A stretch of 64,000 nt of DNA from Sphingomonadaceae bacterium (GTDB lineage: Bacteria > Pseudomonadota > Alphaproteobacteria > Sphingomonadales > Sphingomonadaceae). Position numbers and translations under genes: made by a program. Shown here in pieces: positions 34,950-44,378 of the stretch. The notes beneath the pieces are model-generated. The model was given only the letters and a program-made list of their open reading frames with translations, searched no databases and was not told where the DNA came from. Every line of letters begins with the position of its first letter. Within the stretch, counting starts at the first letter, position 1. Location: positions 310,001 through 374,000 of the forward strand of contig JACKLA010000002.1 of the NCBI GenBank assembly GCA_024236155.1, in the 5' to 3' direction.

Positions 34950-36521
34950 TTACCGTTCCCCGCGCCCGGCCTTTTCCGCTTCCACCATTTCGGCGACATC
35001 GGCCAGAAGCTGGTGCGCGTCGTAAACGATACCATCCTTCACCGTCCAACGGACCCCGCCGACCGTTTCCAACTGGTTCGTGTCACGGTTCAGTCTTGTG
35101 TGGCCGGTGCCGTATAGCACCTTGAGGTTCGCCAGCGGGTTCTCCGGCACGATCACAAGGTCTGCCAGCTTGCCCGGTTTGATTGTCCCGAACGGCGGGT
35201 TGCCGCCCTTGGACTGCCAGATTTCCTCCGCCCCGTTCATGGTTGCAGCACGGATCACTTCGAGCGGGGTCAGGCCCGCCTCGCGCAGCATTTCAAGCTC
35301 GCCGATATAGGCGAAGCCCCATGTCTGGTAGATATAGCCCGGATCGGAGCCCGCGGTCACGCGCCCGCCGCGACGGTGGAACTCGCGGGTCAGGTCGAAC
35401 CATTTGCGATAGAAATTGCGCCACGCGACCTCGTCCTCGCTCGACCAGTCGTGGTAATAGCTGCCGTGATTGGTGAGGCTGGGGGAGTAGAACTCCATCA
35501 GCTGGGGCAGGGTGTATTGCTCGTGCCATTCGAGATTGCGCGCGCGCATAACGTCTCGGCTGGCGGAATAGATGTTGAAAGTGGGGTTGAGCGTCACGCC
35601 CTGTTCGACCATGAAGTCGATATATTCGTCCCATTCCTCGCTGCCCGGCTCGCCGACCTGATCGGCCAGCCGCGCGACCCATGCGAAGCGGCTTTGTTCG
35701 TCGAGATAGTTGTAGTCCGCCGGGTATTGCGGCGCTGCGCTGTCTTCCAGCAGGCTTTCGAAATGGCCGTAGAAATGGGTGACGCCATCGAGACCGAGTT
35801 CGATTGCCTTGCGCGCATTGACCTGAGCAATGCCGCGCTGACCAAGGTGGGCCACCGTGCCGAGGCCGAGCTTCTCCGCCTCTTCATTAATCGCGCTGAA
35901 GGTGGCCGGGTCTTCATTGTTGAAGAACTTGACCCCGTCATAGCCGCGAGCCTTGGCCCAGCGCACCCATTCGCGGCCCTTCTCGGGCGTGTCGACCGCG
36001 CCGCCCGACCATACGTCGCCCGGCACGGCATAGGCGAACAGGCGCGGGGCGACGATGGTATTCGCCGCGCTCCTGCGCTTCTGGTCGAGCGAGGGATCGT
36101 CCGGCCCCCAGCCAAAGCCGACCCCGCGCACCGTGGTTACGCCATGCGCCAGCCAGAGCTTGAAGCCGTAGGAGGGCTGGGGTGCCTTGTCGGGGTCGCC
36201 ATTGTGGCCGTGCACATCGACGAAGCCGGGCAGGACATACATGCCCTGCGCATCGACCACGCGATCGGCCCCGGCGATAACCGACGGCGAAGCGCCGCCC
36301 CGTGCAACGGTGGCAATGCGGTTGCCCTCGACCACGATATCGACCGGCCCTTCGGGCGGGGCGCCGGTACCGTCGATCATCGTTGCACCGCGGATCACCA
36401 GCGTGCCGTATGGCCCGCCGCCTTCGCCCGCCTCGCGCGGCAGGACCTGTTCCATCTCCTGCGCAGCGATCGGGCTGGCGACAAGCGCCATTGCCGCAAC
36501 AAGTTTTTGCAACAGTTTCAT
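34950..36521 (-). CDS. secreted metal-dependent amidohydrolase
   Basis: The ATG at 36521 with GGGGGA upstream gives 523 residues. A signal peptide (LLQKLVAAMALVASPIAAQ) is followed by the amidohydrolase barrel: LPGFVDVHGHNGDP carries the HxH metal pair, further His lie in HGVTTVRG, TVAHLGQRG and THFYGHFES, and the catalytic Asp is in VTAGSDPGYIYQ. The C-terminal composite sheet includes GTIKPGKLADLVIV. Related periplasmic enzymes are imidazolonepropionase-like or prolidase-like. The substrate is unknown. Confidence 0.88.
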   Translation of the reverse strand: MKLLQKLVAAMALVASPIAAQEMEQVLPREAGEGGGPYGTLVIRGATMIDGTGAPPEGPVDIVVEGNRIATVARGGASPSVIAGADRVVDAQGMYVLPGFVDVHGHNGDPDKAPQPSYGFKLWLAHGVTTVRGVGFGWGPDDPSLDQKRRSAANTIVAPRLFAYAVPGDVWSGGAVDTPEKGREWVRWAKARGYDGVKFFNNEDPATFSAINEEAEKLGLGTVAHLGQRGIAQVNARKAIELGLDGVTHFYGHFESLLEDSAAPQYPADYNYLDEQSRFAWVARLADQVGEPGSEEWDEYIDFMVEQGVTLNPTFNIYSASRDVMRARNLEWHEQYTLPQLMEFYSPSLTNHGSYYHDWSSEDEVAWRNFYRKWFDLTREFHRRGGRVTAGSDPGYIYQTWGFAYIGELEMLREAGLTPLEVIRAATMNGAEEIWQSKGGNPPFGTIKPGKLADLVIVPENPLANLKVLYGTGHTRLNRDTNQLETVGGVRWTVKDGIVYDAHQLLADVAEMVEAEKAGRGER

Positions 36522-36675
36522 CGACAATCCCCCGACATTGCGAAACCTATAGGCCACGCGGCGCGTTGGGATGCAAGAGAGGCGCAGATTGCGCAGGGTT
36601 CAGCTATTCAGCTTGATGAAAGCCCGACTCCGCGAACAGGGTGCCAATGTAACAACATAACATGGAGAAAATCCG

Positions 36676-37395
36676 ATGAAAAACCTTGCCCTTTCGATTG
36701 CCCTCGGCACCGCTGCAGTCGCGCTTGCTGCGCCGGCGCAGGCTGAAGTCCAGGTTACCACCAGCCAGCCGGTGGTCGAGCTTTCGGTGACCGAAACCGT
36801 CAAGGGCGATCCCGATCTCGCCACCATTGGCGCAGGCGTATCCAGCCGCGCGGGCACCGCAGTGGAAGCGATGCGGATCAATGCGCGCGAGATGAAATCG
36901 GTGATCGACCGGATCAAGTCGCTTGGCGTAGCGGAGAAGGATATCCAGACGACCGGCGTCAGCCTTTATCCGCAATATGACTACAACCGCACGACGCAGC
37001 AGCAGGAATTCAAAGGCTACCAGGCATCGAACCGGGTGAGCGTGGTGCTGCGCGATATCGACAAGACCGGCCCTGTGCTCGATGCGTTGGTGGCGGCTGG
37101 GGCGACCGACTTGTCGGGCCCGGATTTCTCGATCGATGACGACACCGCCGCCAAGGCACAGGCGCGTGCCGCTGCGATGAAACGCGCCGAGGCAATGGCC
37201 CGTGACTATGCCCGCATGGGTGGCTATTCCGATATCCGTGTCATCCAGATCAGCGAAAACGTGATGGTCAACCGTCCGGTGCCGATGCTGCGCATGGCAG
37301 TGGCAGAAGCCACAGCCGATGCTTCGACCCCGATCCAGCCGGGGCAGGTCGGCAGCAGCGTCACCGTCAATGTCACCTATGAGATGATGCAGTAA
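36676..37395 (+). CDS. periplasmic SIMPL (DUF541) domain protein
   Basis: This is a 239-residue protein. A signal peptide (LALSIALGTAAVALAAPAQA) is followed by the SIMPL domain: VVELSVTETVKGDPDLATI at the start, IQTTGVSLYPQYDYN, FKGYQASNRVSVVLRDIDK and the C-terminal SSVTVNVTYEMMQ strand. Bacterial SIMPL proteins are periplasmic, sometimes linked to oxidative stress; the exact function is unknown. It precedes the PepSY/two-component block by 82 bp. Confidence 0.9.
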   Translation: MKNLALSIALGTAAVALAAPAQAEVQVTTSQPVVELSVTETVKGDPDLATIGAGVSSRAGTAVEAMRINAREMKSVIDRIKSLGVAEKDIQTTGVSLYPQYDYNRTTQQQEFKGYQASNRVSVVLRDIDKTGPVLDALVAAGATDLSGPDFSIDDDTAAKAQARAAAMKRAEAMARDYARMGGYSDIRVIQISENVMVNRPVPMLRMAVAEATADASTPIQPGQVGSSVTVNVTYEMMQ

Positions 37396-37477
37396 CAGAT
37401 CGGCAAACAGTCTGAACCCATGGCAACGCCGCCATTCAGAGCTTGTTCAATGGGGTGGGCTTAGGCAGACAGGCACG

Positions 37478-37786
37478 ATGAAGCCGAAATTCGCCTCGAT
37501 TGTCGCAGTCTCGCTGCTCGCAGCAACGCTCGCCGCGCCCGCTGCCCATGCGCAGCAGCCTCCCAACGAGCAGGGCGAGGCGCGCAAGGAAATGCGCGCG
37601 GGCAACGTCCTTTCCCTGCGTGAGATCGAGCGGCGCGTGCTGCCGTCCATGCGCGGGGCCGAGTATCTTGGCCCCGCCTATGACAGCGCCGCCATGGCCT
37701 ATCGCCTCAAGTTCATTCGCGATGGCAAGGTCATGTATGTCGATGTCGACGCGCGCACCGGGCGCGTCTTGCGCCGCAGCAACTGA
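37478..37786 (+). CDS. PepSY domain protein upstream of two-component system
   Basis: This 102-residue protein has a signal peptide (ASIVAVSLLAATLAAPAAHA). The PepSY-like domain covers the second half: LSLREIERRVLPSMRGAEYL, then RLKFIRDGKVMYVDVDARTG-RVLRR. Small exported PepSY proteins often sit beside PhoP/PhoQ-type systems in alphaproteobacteria and may modulate the sensor. It lies 93 bp before the response regulator. Confidence 0.85.
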   Translation: MKPKFASIVAVSLLAATLAAPAAHAQQPPNEQGEARKEMRAGNVLSLREIERRVLPSMRGAEYLGPAYDSAAMAYRLKFIRDGKVMYVDVDARTGRVLRRSN

Positions 37787-37879
37787 TTGCCAACCCACAT
37801 TGAAACCACGGCGCGAGTTGACGCGTTTGCTTCAAAAGACCACTTAGCAAGCGCGTAAACAAAGGGGACCCAGTCGACC

Positions 37880-38560
37880 ATGCGTATCCTGATCGTCGAG
37901 GACGAACCGACACTCGGCCAGCAATTGAAGAGCACGCTCGAACAGACCGGCTATGCGGTGGACCTGTCCACCGATGGCGAAGACGGCCATTTCCTTGGCA
38001 GTACGGGCGATTACGATGCCGTGATCCTCGACCTCGGCCTGCCCGAGATCGACGGGCTGACCGTGCTGGGAATGTGGCGCAAGGAAGGCCGTACCTTTCC
38101 GGTTCTGGTGCTGACCGCGCGTGACAGCTGGTCGGACAAGGTGGCGGGCCTCGATGCCGGGGCGGATGACTATCTTGCCAAGCCGTTCCAGACCGAAGAA
38201 CTGATCGCCCGTTTGCGCGCGCTGATCCGTCGTGCCTCGGGCAACACGTCGAGCGAGCTGACCGCAGGTGATGTGCGTCTCGACACCCGTTCGGGCCGTG
38301 TTACGCTGGCGGGCGAGCCGGTCAAGCTGACCGCGCAGGAATACAAGCTGCTCGGCTACCTGATGCATCACAAGGGCAAGGTCGTCAGCCGGACCGAGTT
38401 GATCGAGCATATTTACGACCAGGATTTCGACCGGGATTCGAACACGATCGAGGTGTTCGTGACGCGGATCCGCAAGAAGCTCGGCGCCGATGTGATCACC
38501 ACCATCCGCGGCCTCGGCTACAGTCTCGACGATCCGGCGGAAGCGCCGCGCGCCAACTAA
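37880..38560 (+). CDS. OmpR/PhoB-family response regulator
   Basis: This 226-residue regulator has a receiver domain with IVEDEP at the start, phospho-acceptor Asp at about residue 51 (DAVILDLGLPEIDG), conserved Thr in VLVLTARD and Lys in DDYLAKPFQ. The C-terminal winged helix includes LTAQEYKLLGYLMHHKGKVV and VFVTRIRKKLGADVITTIRG. It is phosphorylated by the kinase encoded 10 bp downstream and binds DNA. It resembles PhoP/QseB-type regulators; its regulon is unknown. Confidence 0.94.
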   Translation: MRILIVEDEPTLGQQLKSTLEQTGYAVDLSTDGEDGHFLGSTGDYDAVILDLGLPEIDGLTVLGMWRKEGRTFPVLVLTARDSWSDKVAGLDAGADDYLAKPFQTEELIARLRALIRRASGNTSSELTAGDVRLDTRSGRVTLAGEPVKLTAQEYKLLGYLMHHKGKVVSRTELIEHIYDQDFDRDSNTIEVFVTRIRKKLGADVITTIRGLGYSLDDPAEAPRAN

Positions 38561-38570
38561 GGCAAATGCG

Positions 38571-40022
38571 ATGAACGCTTCGGGTGCAGTGAAGGCGGGC
38601 GGTGAAACGCCTGCCGCGCTGCGCGACGATGCCGAAGCAGCGACATTGAATGCCGAAATCGCCGGGGGGGCGGCTCCGCCCCACACTGGCAGCCTCTCAC
38701 GCCGGATGATGGCGATTGCGGCAGGCTGGATCCTTATCCTCCTGCTGGCCGGTGGCTTCGCGCTCGATCGGGTGCTGACTAACCTCGTCGAAAAGAATTT
38801 CGACGACCAGCTCGAATATTTGCTCAATGCCATGCTGGTGACGGCAGAGATCGGGCCGGATGGGGAGGTCTATTTCAACCGTCCCATCGGCGAGCCGCGC
38901 TTCCTCGAACCCAATAGCGGGCTCTATTTCCAGATCAGTTCACCGGGCAAGGAAGGGTACCTCTCGCGGTCCTTGTGGGATGCGCCGCTCCAGGTGGAGG
39001 ACGAGCATGTCGACATGGAGCCGCATTTCTACAACAGCAACCAGATCGAGGGGGAACCGCTGCGGATTGTCGAGCGCAGCGTCGTGTTGCCCGACGACGA
39101 TACACAATGGACCTTTGCGGTGGCTTCGGCGCGTGAGGAACTCGACTACCAGATCGCCCGCATCCGCTCGATCCTGCTGTGGAGTTTTGCGGTACTGGCC
39201 TTCGGCCTGATCATGATGGCGGCGTTGCAAAGCTGGTATGGCCTGCGCCCGCTGCGCCGCATCCGCATGGCAATCCAGAAGATCAGGACGACCGGGGTGA
39301 ACCGGGTGACCGATCCGCTCCCGCTGGAGGTCCAGCCATTGGTCGAAGAGCTCAACATGTTGCTCGCCCATTCGGAAAAACAGGCGGAAGAGGCGCGTAT
39401 GCATGCAGGCAACCTTGCCCATGCACTCAAGACTCCGCTGACCGTGTTGACCAATGCAGCAACTGCGCGCGATCCCAAGCTGGCGAGCCATGTCTTCCGC
39501 GAGACCAAGGTGATGCAACGCCATGTCGACCACCACCTCGCACGGGCGAGGGCGGTCGGGCGGCGCGCCACCGGGCTATCGCGTGCAGCCGTTTGGCCCA
39601 GCGCGGAATCGGTGCTGCGCGCGGTCACCCGGATATATGAGAGCACCCGGTTCGACCTCGACGGCAACCGCGAGGCGCAGGTCGCGATCGAGCGGCAGGA
39701 CCTCGACGAAATCCTCGGCAACCTGATCGAGAACGCAGCCAAATATGGCGGCGGCAGCGTATTCGTTACGGTCGATGCCGACCGCGACGATAGCGAACGC
39801 TGCGAAATCTGGATCGAGGATGACGGCATGGGCATACCGCGTGAGAAATACGAGGAAATCTTCGATCGTGGCGCGCGGCTCGATACCGGCAAGCCGGGAA
39901 CCGGCCTGGGCCTCGCCATCGTGCGCGATGTGGCGGAAATCTATGGTGGCAGGGTCACGCTCGATGAGAGTGAGGACCTGGGCGGCCTGCTGGTGCGGCT
40001 GAATTTGCCACGGGCGGGCTAG
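38571..40022 (+). CDS. membrane sensor histidine kinase (PhoQ-like)
   Basis: This is a 483-residue kinase. TM1 (MAIAAGWILILLLAGGFAL, about residues 46-64), a periplasmic sensor of about 130 residues and TM2 (LLWSFAVLAFGLIMMAAL) are followed by HAMP, the DHp NLAHALKTPLTVLTNAA, and a full CA domain: N box GNLIENAAKYGG, G1 EDDGMGIP, G2 GTGLGLAIV. It phosphorylates the adjacent regulator. The signal is unknown; the DHp style (HALKTPL) is the PhoQ type. Confidence 0.93.
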   Translation: MNASGAVKAGGETPAALRDDAEAATLNAEIAGGAAPPHTGSLSRRMMAIAAGWILILLLAGGFALDRVLTNLVEKNFDDQLEYLLNAMLVTAEIGPDGEVYFNRPIGEPRFLEPNSGLYFQISSPGKEGYLSRSLWDAPLQVEDEHVDMEPHFYNSNQIEGEPLRIVERSVVLPDDDTQWTFAVASAREELDYQIARIRSILLWSFAVLAFGLIMMAALQSWYGLRPLRRIRMAIQKIRTTGVNRVTDPLPLEVQPLVEELNMLLAHSEKQAEEARMHAGNLAHALKTPLTVLTNAATARDPKLASHVFRETKVMQRHVDHHLARARAVGRRATGLSRAAVWPSAESVLRAVTRIYESTRFDLDGNREAQVAIERQDLDEILGNLIENAAKYGGGSVFVTVDADRDDSERCEIWIEDDGMGIPREKYEEIFDRGARLDTGKPGTGLGLAIVRDVAEIYGGRVTLDESEDLGGLLVRLNLPRAG

Positions 40023-40075
40023 ACGGAAATCGGAAATTTGCGCTAGGTCATCGCCACATTCCTGTGGGGGACATT

Positions 40076-40564
40076 ATGAAATTTTGCGCAATTCTGGCGG
40101 TGGCATGTGCTGCCGTGACGCTTTCAGGGTGCTGGGAATCGACCACGCCGTTCATCACCGTCCCGCGGATCGACGATCCGGGCATCGTTGGCGAGTACAC
40201 CGAAGGCACCAACTCGGTCACGATCACCAAATCGGGTGACTACTGGACCAAGCAGGATGCCAACTCGACGGCGCGTTTCCTGCGTTTCGACCTTGTCAAA
40301 CCGGGCTGGTATATCCTGCAGCAGGATAGCCTCAGCGGCGGTGAAGTGCAGTATGGCATCATCAACAAGAAGGCCGATGGAACCGTGGTGCGATACCCTG
40401 GAGACTGCATCAACTCTGTGGCTGCCCTGAAAGGCGTGACGCGCGACGAAGGCGGCGATTGCCAGTTCGCCAGTTACGAAGCGCTGGTCGAAGCGGCGAA
40501 GATCTATGTCGCCCATCTTGAGAAGGGCGGCTCCGTTGCGGTGGGGACCTATGTGCCCAAATAG
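40076..40564 (+). CDS. hypothetical lipoprotein
   Basis: The ATG at 40076 with GGGGGA upstream gives 162 residues. The signal peptide ends in a lipobox (AAVTLSGCWES, Cys about residue 19). The mature part is mixed alpha/beta with two further Cys (GDCINSV, GGDCQFA) about 25 residues apart that could form a disulphide. No family recognised. It follows the two-component operon by 53 bp. Confidence 0.75.
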   Translation: MKFCAILAVACAAVTLSGCWESTTPFITVPRIDDPGIVGEYTEGTNSVTITKSGDYWTKQDANSTARFLRFDLVKPGWYILQQDSLSGGEVQYGIINKKADGTVVRYPGDCINSVAALKGVTRDEGGDCQFASYEALVEAAKIYVAHLEKGGSVAVGTYVPK

Positions 40565-40583
40565 GGGCGTTTCCGGATAACGA

Positions 40584-41018
40584 TCAAACCGAACGCATCG
40601 GTTGCTGCATGATCGCGGCTGCTTCGCCGCGTTTCATCCAGCCCTGCAGCATGCGACGCAGTTCCTCGTCATGGTGGCTGCGATAGCAGTCATTGTTCCA
40701 GCGCAGCTGGCGAATGGTGCCGAGGCTGGCTTCCTCGTCGAACTGCAGCCCTGCGCTCTTGCCTTCGGTCCAGCAGACCGAGAACAGCACGTCGAGCGGC
40801 GAGCAGCGCAGGATACCCTGGTTGCCCGTTCGCAGCGGAACATCGGTGATGATCCGTGCGCCGCTGGTCGAAATATCTTCCAGCGCACATTCGAATTCGC
40901 CAGCGAGCAGGACGAGCCGCGCCGGGACGAGCACCTTGAAACGCTCGGCCGAACGCCGCCCGAGCGTCGCGGGCATATCCGGATCGGGTCCGTCGAAAGG
41001 AAGCGGAGCACTTGCCAT
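40584..41018 (-). CDS. PilZ domain protein
   Basis: The ATG at 41018 gives 144 residues. The c-di-GMP-binding signatures are present: an Arg-rich GRRSAERFKVLVPARL and the DISTSGARI (D/N-x-S-x-x-G) motif at the start of the barrel. It would act as a cytoplasmic c-di-GMP effector; a membrane GGDEF protein is encoded at 52.6 kb, but no functional link is shown. It is divergent from the Tyr-rich lipoprotein gene. Confidence 0.87.
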   Translation of the reverse strand: MASAPLPFDGPDPDMPATLGRRSAERFKVLVPARLVLLAGEFECALEDISTSGARIITDVPLRTGNQGILRCSPLDVLFSVCWTEGKSAGLQFDEEASLGTIRQLRWNNDCYRSHHDEELRRMLQGWMKRGEAAAIMQQPMRSV

Positions 41019-41165
41019 GTTTGGTAAATGGCACGGAAACCATAATATCCGGTAAATGCCAGGGGTTTGGTCGGGGATTGGCACGCGGCAAGTTAAGCCA
41101 TCATTCAATTTTGTTCAGATAAATGCGAATCTATCTTAACACTTCCTCGAATCGGGAGAATTTTC

Positions 41166-42050
41166 GTGGGGCATTCGTTACTCAAACTCGCGTTGATCGG
41201 CGCAGCGGCGGCGTCGCTCGGCGGATGCAGCAGCCTGTATGGCTATGGTTCGGTCGGCAGCGGCTATTATGATGGCGGCTATTACGGCGGTTACTACGAC
41301 CCCTATTACGACAGCTACTACGATCCCTATTACACCGGGTACTGGTTCGGCTGGTACGACAACTACTATTATCCCGGTGTCGGCTATTATATCTACGACC
41401 GGGGCGGCAATCGCCATCGGTGGTCGGATCGCCACCGGCATTACTGGGAAGGGCGCGGGCGCAATAACCGCCATCGCGGTGAGAACTGGTCCGGCTATTC
41501 GCGCGACAATGATGGCCGCTACAGCGATCATCGTCGGCATGACCGCGATGGTGAGAACCGGCGCGGCGGGCGTCGCGGAGACAGGCACGGCGATGGCGCG
41601 GGCAATGGCAATTCGGGCCGTGGCTTTGGCCTCAGCCCCGATCCGGCAGCCCGTTCGGGCCAGCGGGACGGGCGCCGTGACGGTGACCGCAGCGGAACCC
41701 GCCGCGATCGCGGGGTGAGTGCCAGCCCGCAGTCCGATGTCCAGTCGACCGCACCTGCGCCGCGCACGGCCCCGCCTGTCCAGCGCTATCGCCCCAACCC
41801 AACGCAGCGGAGCCAGACGGCTCCGGCGCGGACGCCGCGTGTTGCGCCTCCGGTCCAGCGGAGTCAGTCGGCTCCTGCGCAGGTGACGCGTCCGGTGCCA
41901 GCGCAACGCACGCAGAGCGCACCGGCGCAGCGGACGCAGTCGGCACCAGTTGCGCGCCCGGCACCCGCCGCGCGCCCGACCGTCGAAAGCCGCCCGGCAC
42001 CGCGCAGCAACCCGCGCAACACCACGCCCTCGCGAAAGGTCGACGATTAG
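41166..42050 (+). CDS. low-complexity Tyr/Gly- and Arg-rich lipoprotein-like protein
   Basis: A GTG start with CGGGAG upstream gives 294 residues. A lipoprotein signal (LALIGAAAASLGGCSS) is followed by a Tyr/Gly/Asp-rich block of repeated YYDPYY units, a His/Arg/Asp block, and a C-terminal Pro/Ala/Gln/Ser region with tandem QRTQSAPA units. I recognise no catalytic domain. It is probably an outer-membrane-attached, disordered envelope protein. Confidence 0.65.
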   Translation: MGHSLLKLALIGAAAASLGGCSSLYGYGSVGSGYYDGGYYGGYYDPYYDSYYDPYYTGYWFGWYDNYYYPGVGYYIYDRGGNRHRWSDRHRHYWEGRGRNNRHRGENWSGYSRDNDGRYSDHRRHDRDGENRRGGRRGDRHGDGAGNGNSGRGFGLSPDPAARSGQRDGRRDGDRSGTRRDRGVSASPQSDVQSTAPAPRTAPPVQRYRPNPTQRSQTAPARTPRVAPPVQRSQSAPAQVTRPVPAQRTQSAPAQRTQSAPVARPAPAARPTVESRPAPRSNPRNTTPSRKVDD

Positions 42051-42053
42051 GCT

Positions 42054-42968
42054 CTACAAACTGTCGAGGAATTCACCCGTGCGAGCGTAGCAATGCTGCG
42101 CCTCGCGGGTGAAGGTGGCGATCATGAAGTCGTGGAACGCGCCTTCATACTCATAATACCGGACCTTATGCCCCTCCGCCTCGGCGCGCTCGGCAAAGCT
42201 GCGTGCGTCGACGCACAGGATGTCGTGCGTTCCCTGGAAAATCGCCATTGGCGGCAGGCCTGACAACTCCGCGTTCAGCGGGCTGAGGTCGTGCCGCGCA
42301 GGGTCATCCTCGCCCGCCCACATCTCGCCGCAGATACGCAGCCTGTCGACCCCCAGCATGATGTCGTGCTGTTCGACGATGCGGGCGCGTTCGTCGGCCA
42401 TCGTCAGGTCCATCCATGGCGCAAACAGCACCAGTGCATCGGGTTGCGGATGCTCGCTCTCACGCAAGCGGATCGCGGTGCCGAGTGCGAAATTGCCGCC
42501 CGCGCTGTCCCCCGCCAATGCGATCTTCGCGCCGGGATTTTCGACCCTGATATGCTCGTAGATGTCGAGCACGAGATCGCGCCCTGGCTTGTAGTCATGC
42601 TCGGGCGCGAGCGGATAGAGCGGCAGGGTAATCGTCGCACCGGTTGCTTTGGCCAGTTCGCGCAGCACGCCCCAATGCACCGCGTGCATCGGGTTCACAT
42701 ATCCGCCACCATGGAGATAGACGATCTGCCATTCGGATCGATTCTCGCGCGGGGTCAGGTGGTAGACCGGCACGCCCCAGTGATCCTGCTGCTCGACCAC
42801 GAACTGCTTTTCCACCGCCCTGGGCATGGGCGCGGCCTGTGGCGGCTTGCGGCGGGCCAGTTTCTCGCGAATCTCCGATGCTTCGGGGAAGGGCGCTGGC
42901 AGCAGCTTGAACAGCGTCTTCGCAATCCGCAGCCGCAGGCTCGGCGTGTCGAAGGCGGTTTCAATCAC
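42054..42968 (-). CDS. alpha/beta hydrolase (HSL-family esterase)
   Basis: This 304-residue hydrolase has the oxyanion motif YLHGGGYVNPMH, the nucleophile elbow IALAGDSAGGNFALG, an acid in the FQGTHDILCVDARSF segment and the catalytic His in YEGAFHDFM. These are the hallmarks of hormone-sensitive-lipase-type carboxylesterases. Its start overlaps the end of the chorismate mutase gene by 8 bp, so the two are coupled. Confidence 0.9.
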   Translation of the reverse strand: MIETAFDTPSLRLRIAKTLFKLLPAPFPEASEIREKLARRKPPQAAPMPRAVEKQFVVEQQDHWGVPVYHLTPRENRSEWQIVYLHGGGYVNPMHAVHWGVLRELAKATGATITLPLYPLAPEHDYKPGRDLVLDIYEHIRVENPGAKIALAGDSAGGNFALGTAIRLRESEHPQPDALVLFAPWMDLTMADERARIVEQHDIMLGVDRLRICGEMWAGEDDPARHDLSPLNAELSGLPPMAIFQGTHDILCVDARSFAERAEAEGHKVRYYEYEGAFHDFMIATFTREAQHCYARTGEFLDSL

Positions 42969-43266
42969 GCCGCGCTTGCTCGTGATGCCGGATAACCTCG
43001 TCGATAATGAAACGGAGGAATTTCTCCGAGAATTCGGGATCGAGATGTGCCTCTTCCGCCAGTGCGCGTAGGCGGGCGATCTGCTTTTGCTCGCGGCCGG
43101 GATCGGCGGGGGGGAGGGATGTCTTCGCCTTGTACTCGCCCACCGCCTGGGTGATGCGGAAGCGTTCGGCCAGCATATGGATCAGCGCGGCATCGATATT
43201 GTCGATGCTGCGGCGGAAGGCTGCGAGTTGCGGATCGGGTGCGGGCGTGTCGACTGGCTTGCTCAT
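42961..43266 (-). CDS. chorismate mutase (AroQ class)
   Basis: The ATG at 43266 gives 101 residues, typical of a stand-alone AroQ-class mutase: QLAAFRRSIDNIDAALIHML, RFRITQAVGEYKAK and FSEKFLRFIIDEVIRHH helices with the active-site Arg and Lys. It converts chorismate to prephenate for Phe/Tyr synthesis. Longer upstream frames overlap the divergent prenyl synthase gene and are rejected. Confidence 0.92.
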   Translation of the reverse strand: MSKPVDTPAPDPQLAAFRRSIDNIDAALIHMLAERFRITQAVGEYKAKTSLPPADPGREQKQIARLRALAEEAHLDPEFSEKFLRFIIDEVIRHHEQARRD

Positions 43267-43351
43267 CGCGCATTGCCTATCACGCGTTTTGCAACCAAGC
43301 CAAGGCGCTTCGCACTTGCCATTGTGCGGGCAGGCGGCCAGAGCGGGCGGC

Positions 43352-44362
43352 ATGACCGCCGAAGTCGTCCCCCTGCCGCGCAAGAAACCCACCCTCGATC
43401 CGATGCTCGCGCTGACCGCGCCGGGCATGAATTCGGTCAATGCAGTGATCCTCGACCGGATGCAGAGCGAAATCCCGCTGATTCCCGCCCTGGCGGGACA
43501 CCTGATCTCGGGCGGCGGCAAGCGGCTGCGCCCGATGCTGACGCTCGCCGGGGCAGAGCTGGTGGGATATAACGGCACGCGGCACCATAAGCTGGCGGCT
43601 GCGGTCGAGTTCATCCACACCGCCACGCTGCTGCACGACGATGTCGTCGATGGCAGCGAGATGCGGCGCGGCAAGGCGGCGGCGAACATCATCTTCGGCA
43701 ATCCGGCGACTGTGCTGGTGGGCGATTTCCTGTTCAGCCGCAGCTTCGAACTGATGACCGAGGATGGCAGCCTCAAGGTGCTGAAAATCCTCTCCAACGC
43801 CAGCGCGGTGATTGCTGAGGGCGAGGTCGACCAGCTGACCGCCCAGCGCAAGATCGAGACGAGCGAGGAGCGTTACCTCCACATCATCGGCGCCAAGACC
43901 GCCGCACTGTTCGCCGCCGCCAGCCGGATCGCTGCCGTTGTCGCCGAATGTGGCGAGCGCGAGGAACAGGCGCTCGACGATTACGGGCGCAACCTTGGCG
44001 TTGCTTTCCAGCTGGTCGACGATGCGATCGACTACGATTCCGATGCCGCCGAAATGGGCAAGGATCGCGGCGACGATTTCCGTGAGGGCAAGATGACGCT
44101 GCCGGTGATCCTCGCCTATGCGCGCGGCACCGAGGAAGAACGCAAATTCTGGCAGGCGGCGATACTCGGCCACCGGTCGAGCGATGCCGACCTGGAAGAG
44201 GCAATCGCGCTGATCGCGAAATACGACGCGCTCGAGGCGACCCGCGAACGCGCGCGGCATTTCGCCGAGCGTGCGGTGGATGCGATCTCGATTTTCCCCG
44301 ACAACAAGGCCCGTGCGGCGATGGCCGAGGCGGCGCATTTTGCGGTCGCGCGGGGGTATTGA
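43352..44362 (+). CDS. ispB: polyprenyl diphosphate synthase (octaprenyl-type)
   Basis: The ATG at 43352 gives 336 residues. The trans-prenyltransferase motifs are present: GGGKRLRPML, first Asp-rich motif LLHDDVVDGSEMRRG and second FQLVDDAIDYDSD. These enzymes extend FPP with IPP to make the ubiquinone side chain; chain length cannot be set with certainty from sequence, so ispB is a likely but not proven name. Confidence 0.9.
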   Translation: MTAEVVPLPRKKPTLDPMLALTAPGMNSVNAVILDRMQSEIPLIPALAGHLISGGGKRLRPMLTLAGAELVGYNGTRHHKLAAAVEFIHTATLLHDDVVDGSEMRRGKAAANIIFGNPATVLVGDFLFSRSFELMTEDGSLKVLKILSNASAVIAEGEVDQLTAQRKIETSEERYLHIIGAKTAALFAAASRIAAVVAECGEREEQALDDYGRNLGVAFQLVDDAIDYDSDAAEMGKDRGDDFREGKMTLPVILAYARGTEEERKFWQAAILGHRSSDADLEEAIALIAKYDALEATRERARHFAERAVDAISIFPDNKARAAMAEAAHFAVARGY

Positions 44363-44378
44363 GGGAAAAACCGCCGGT

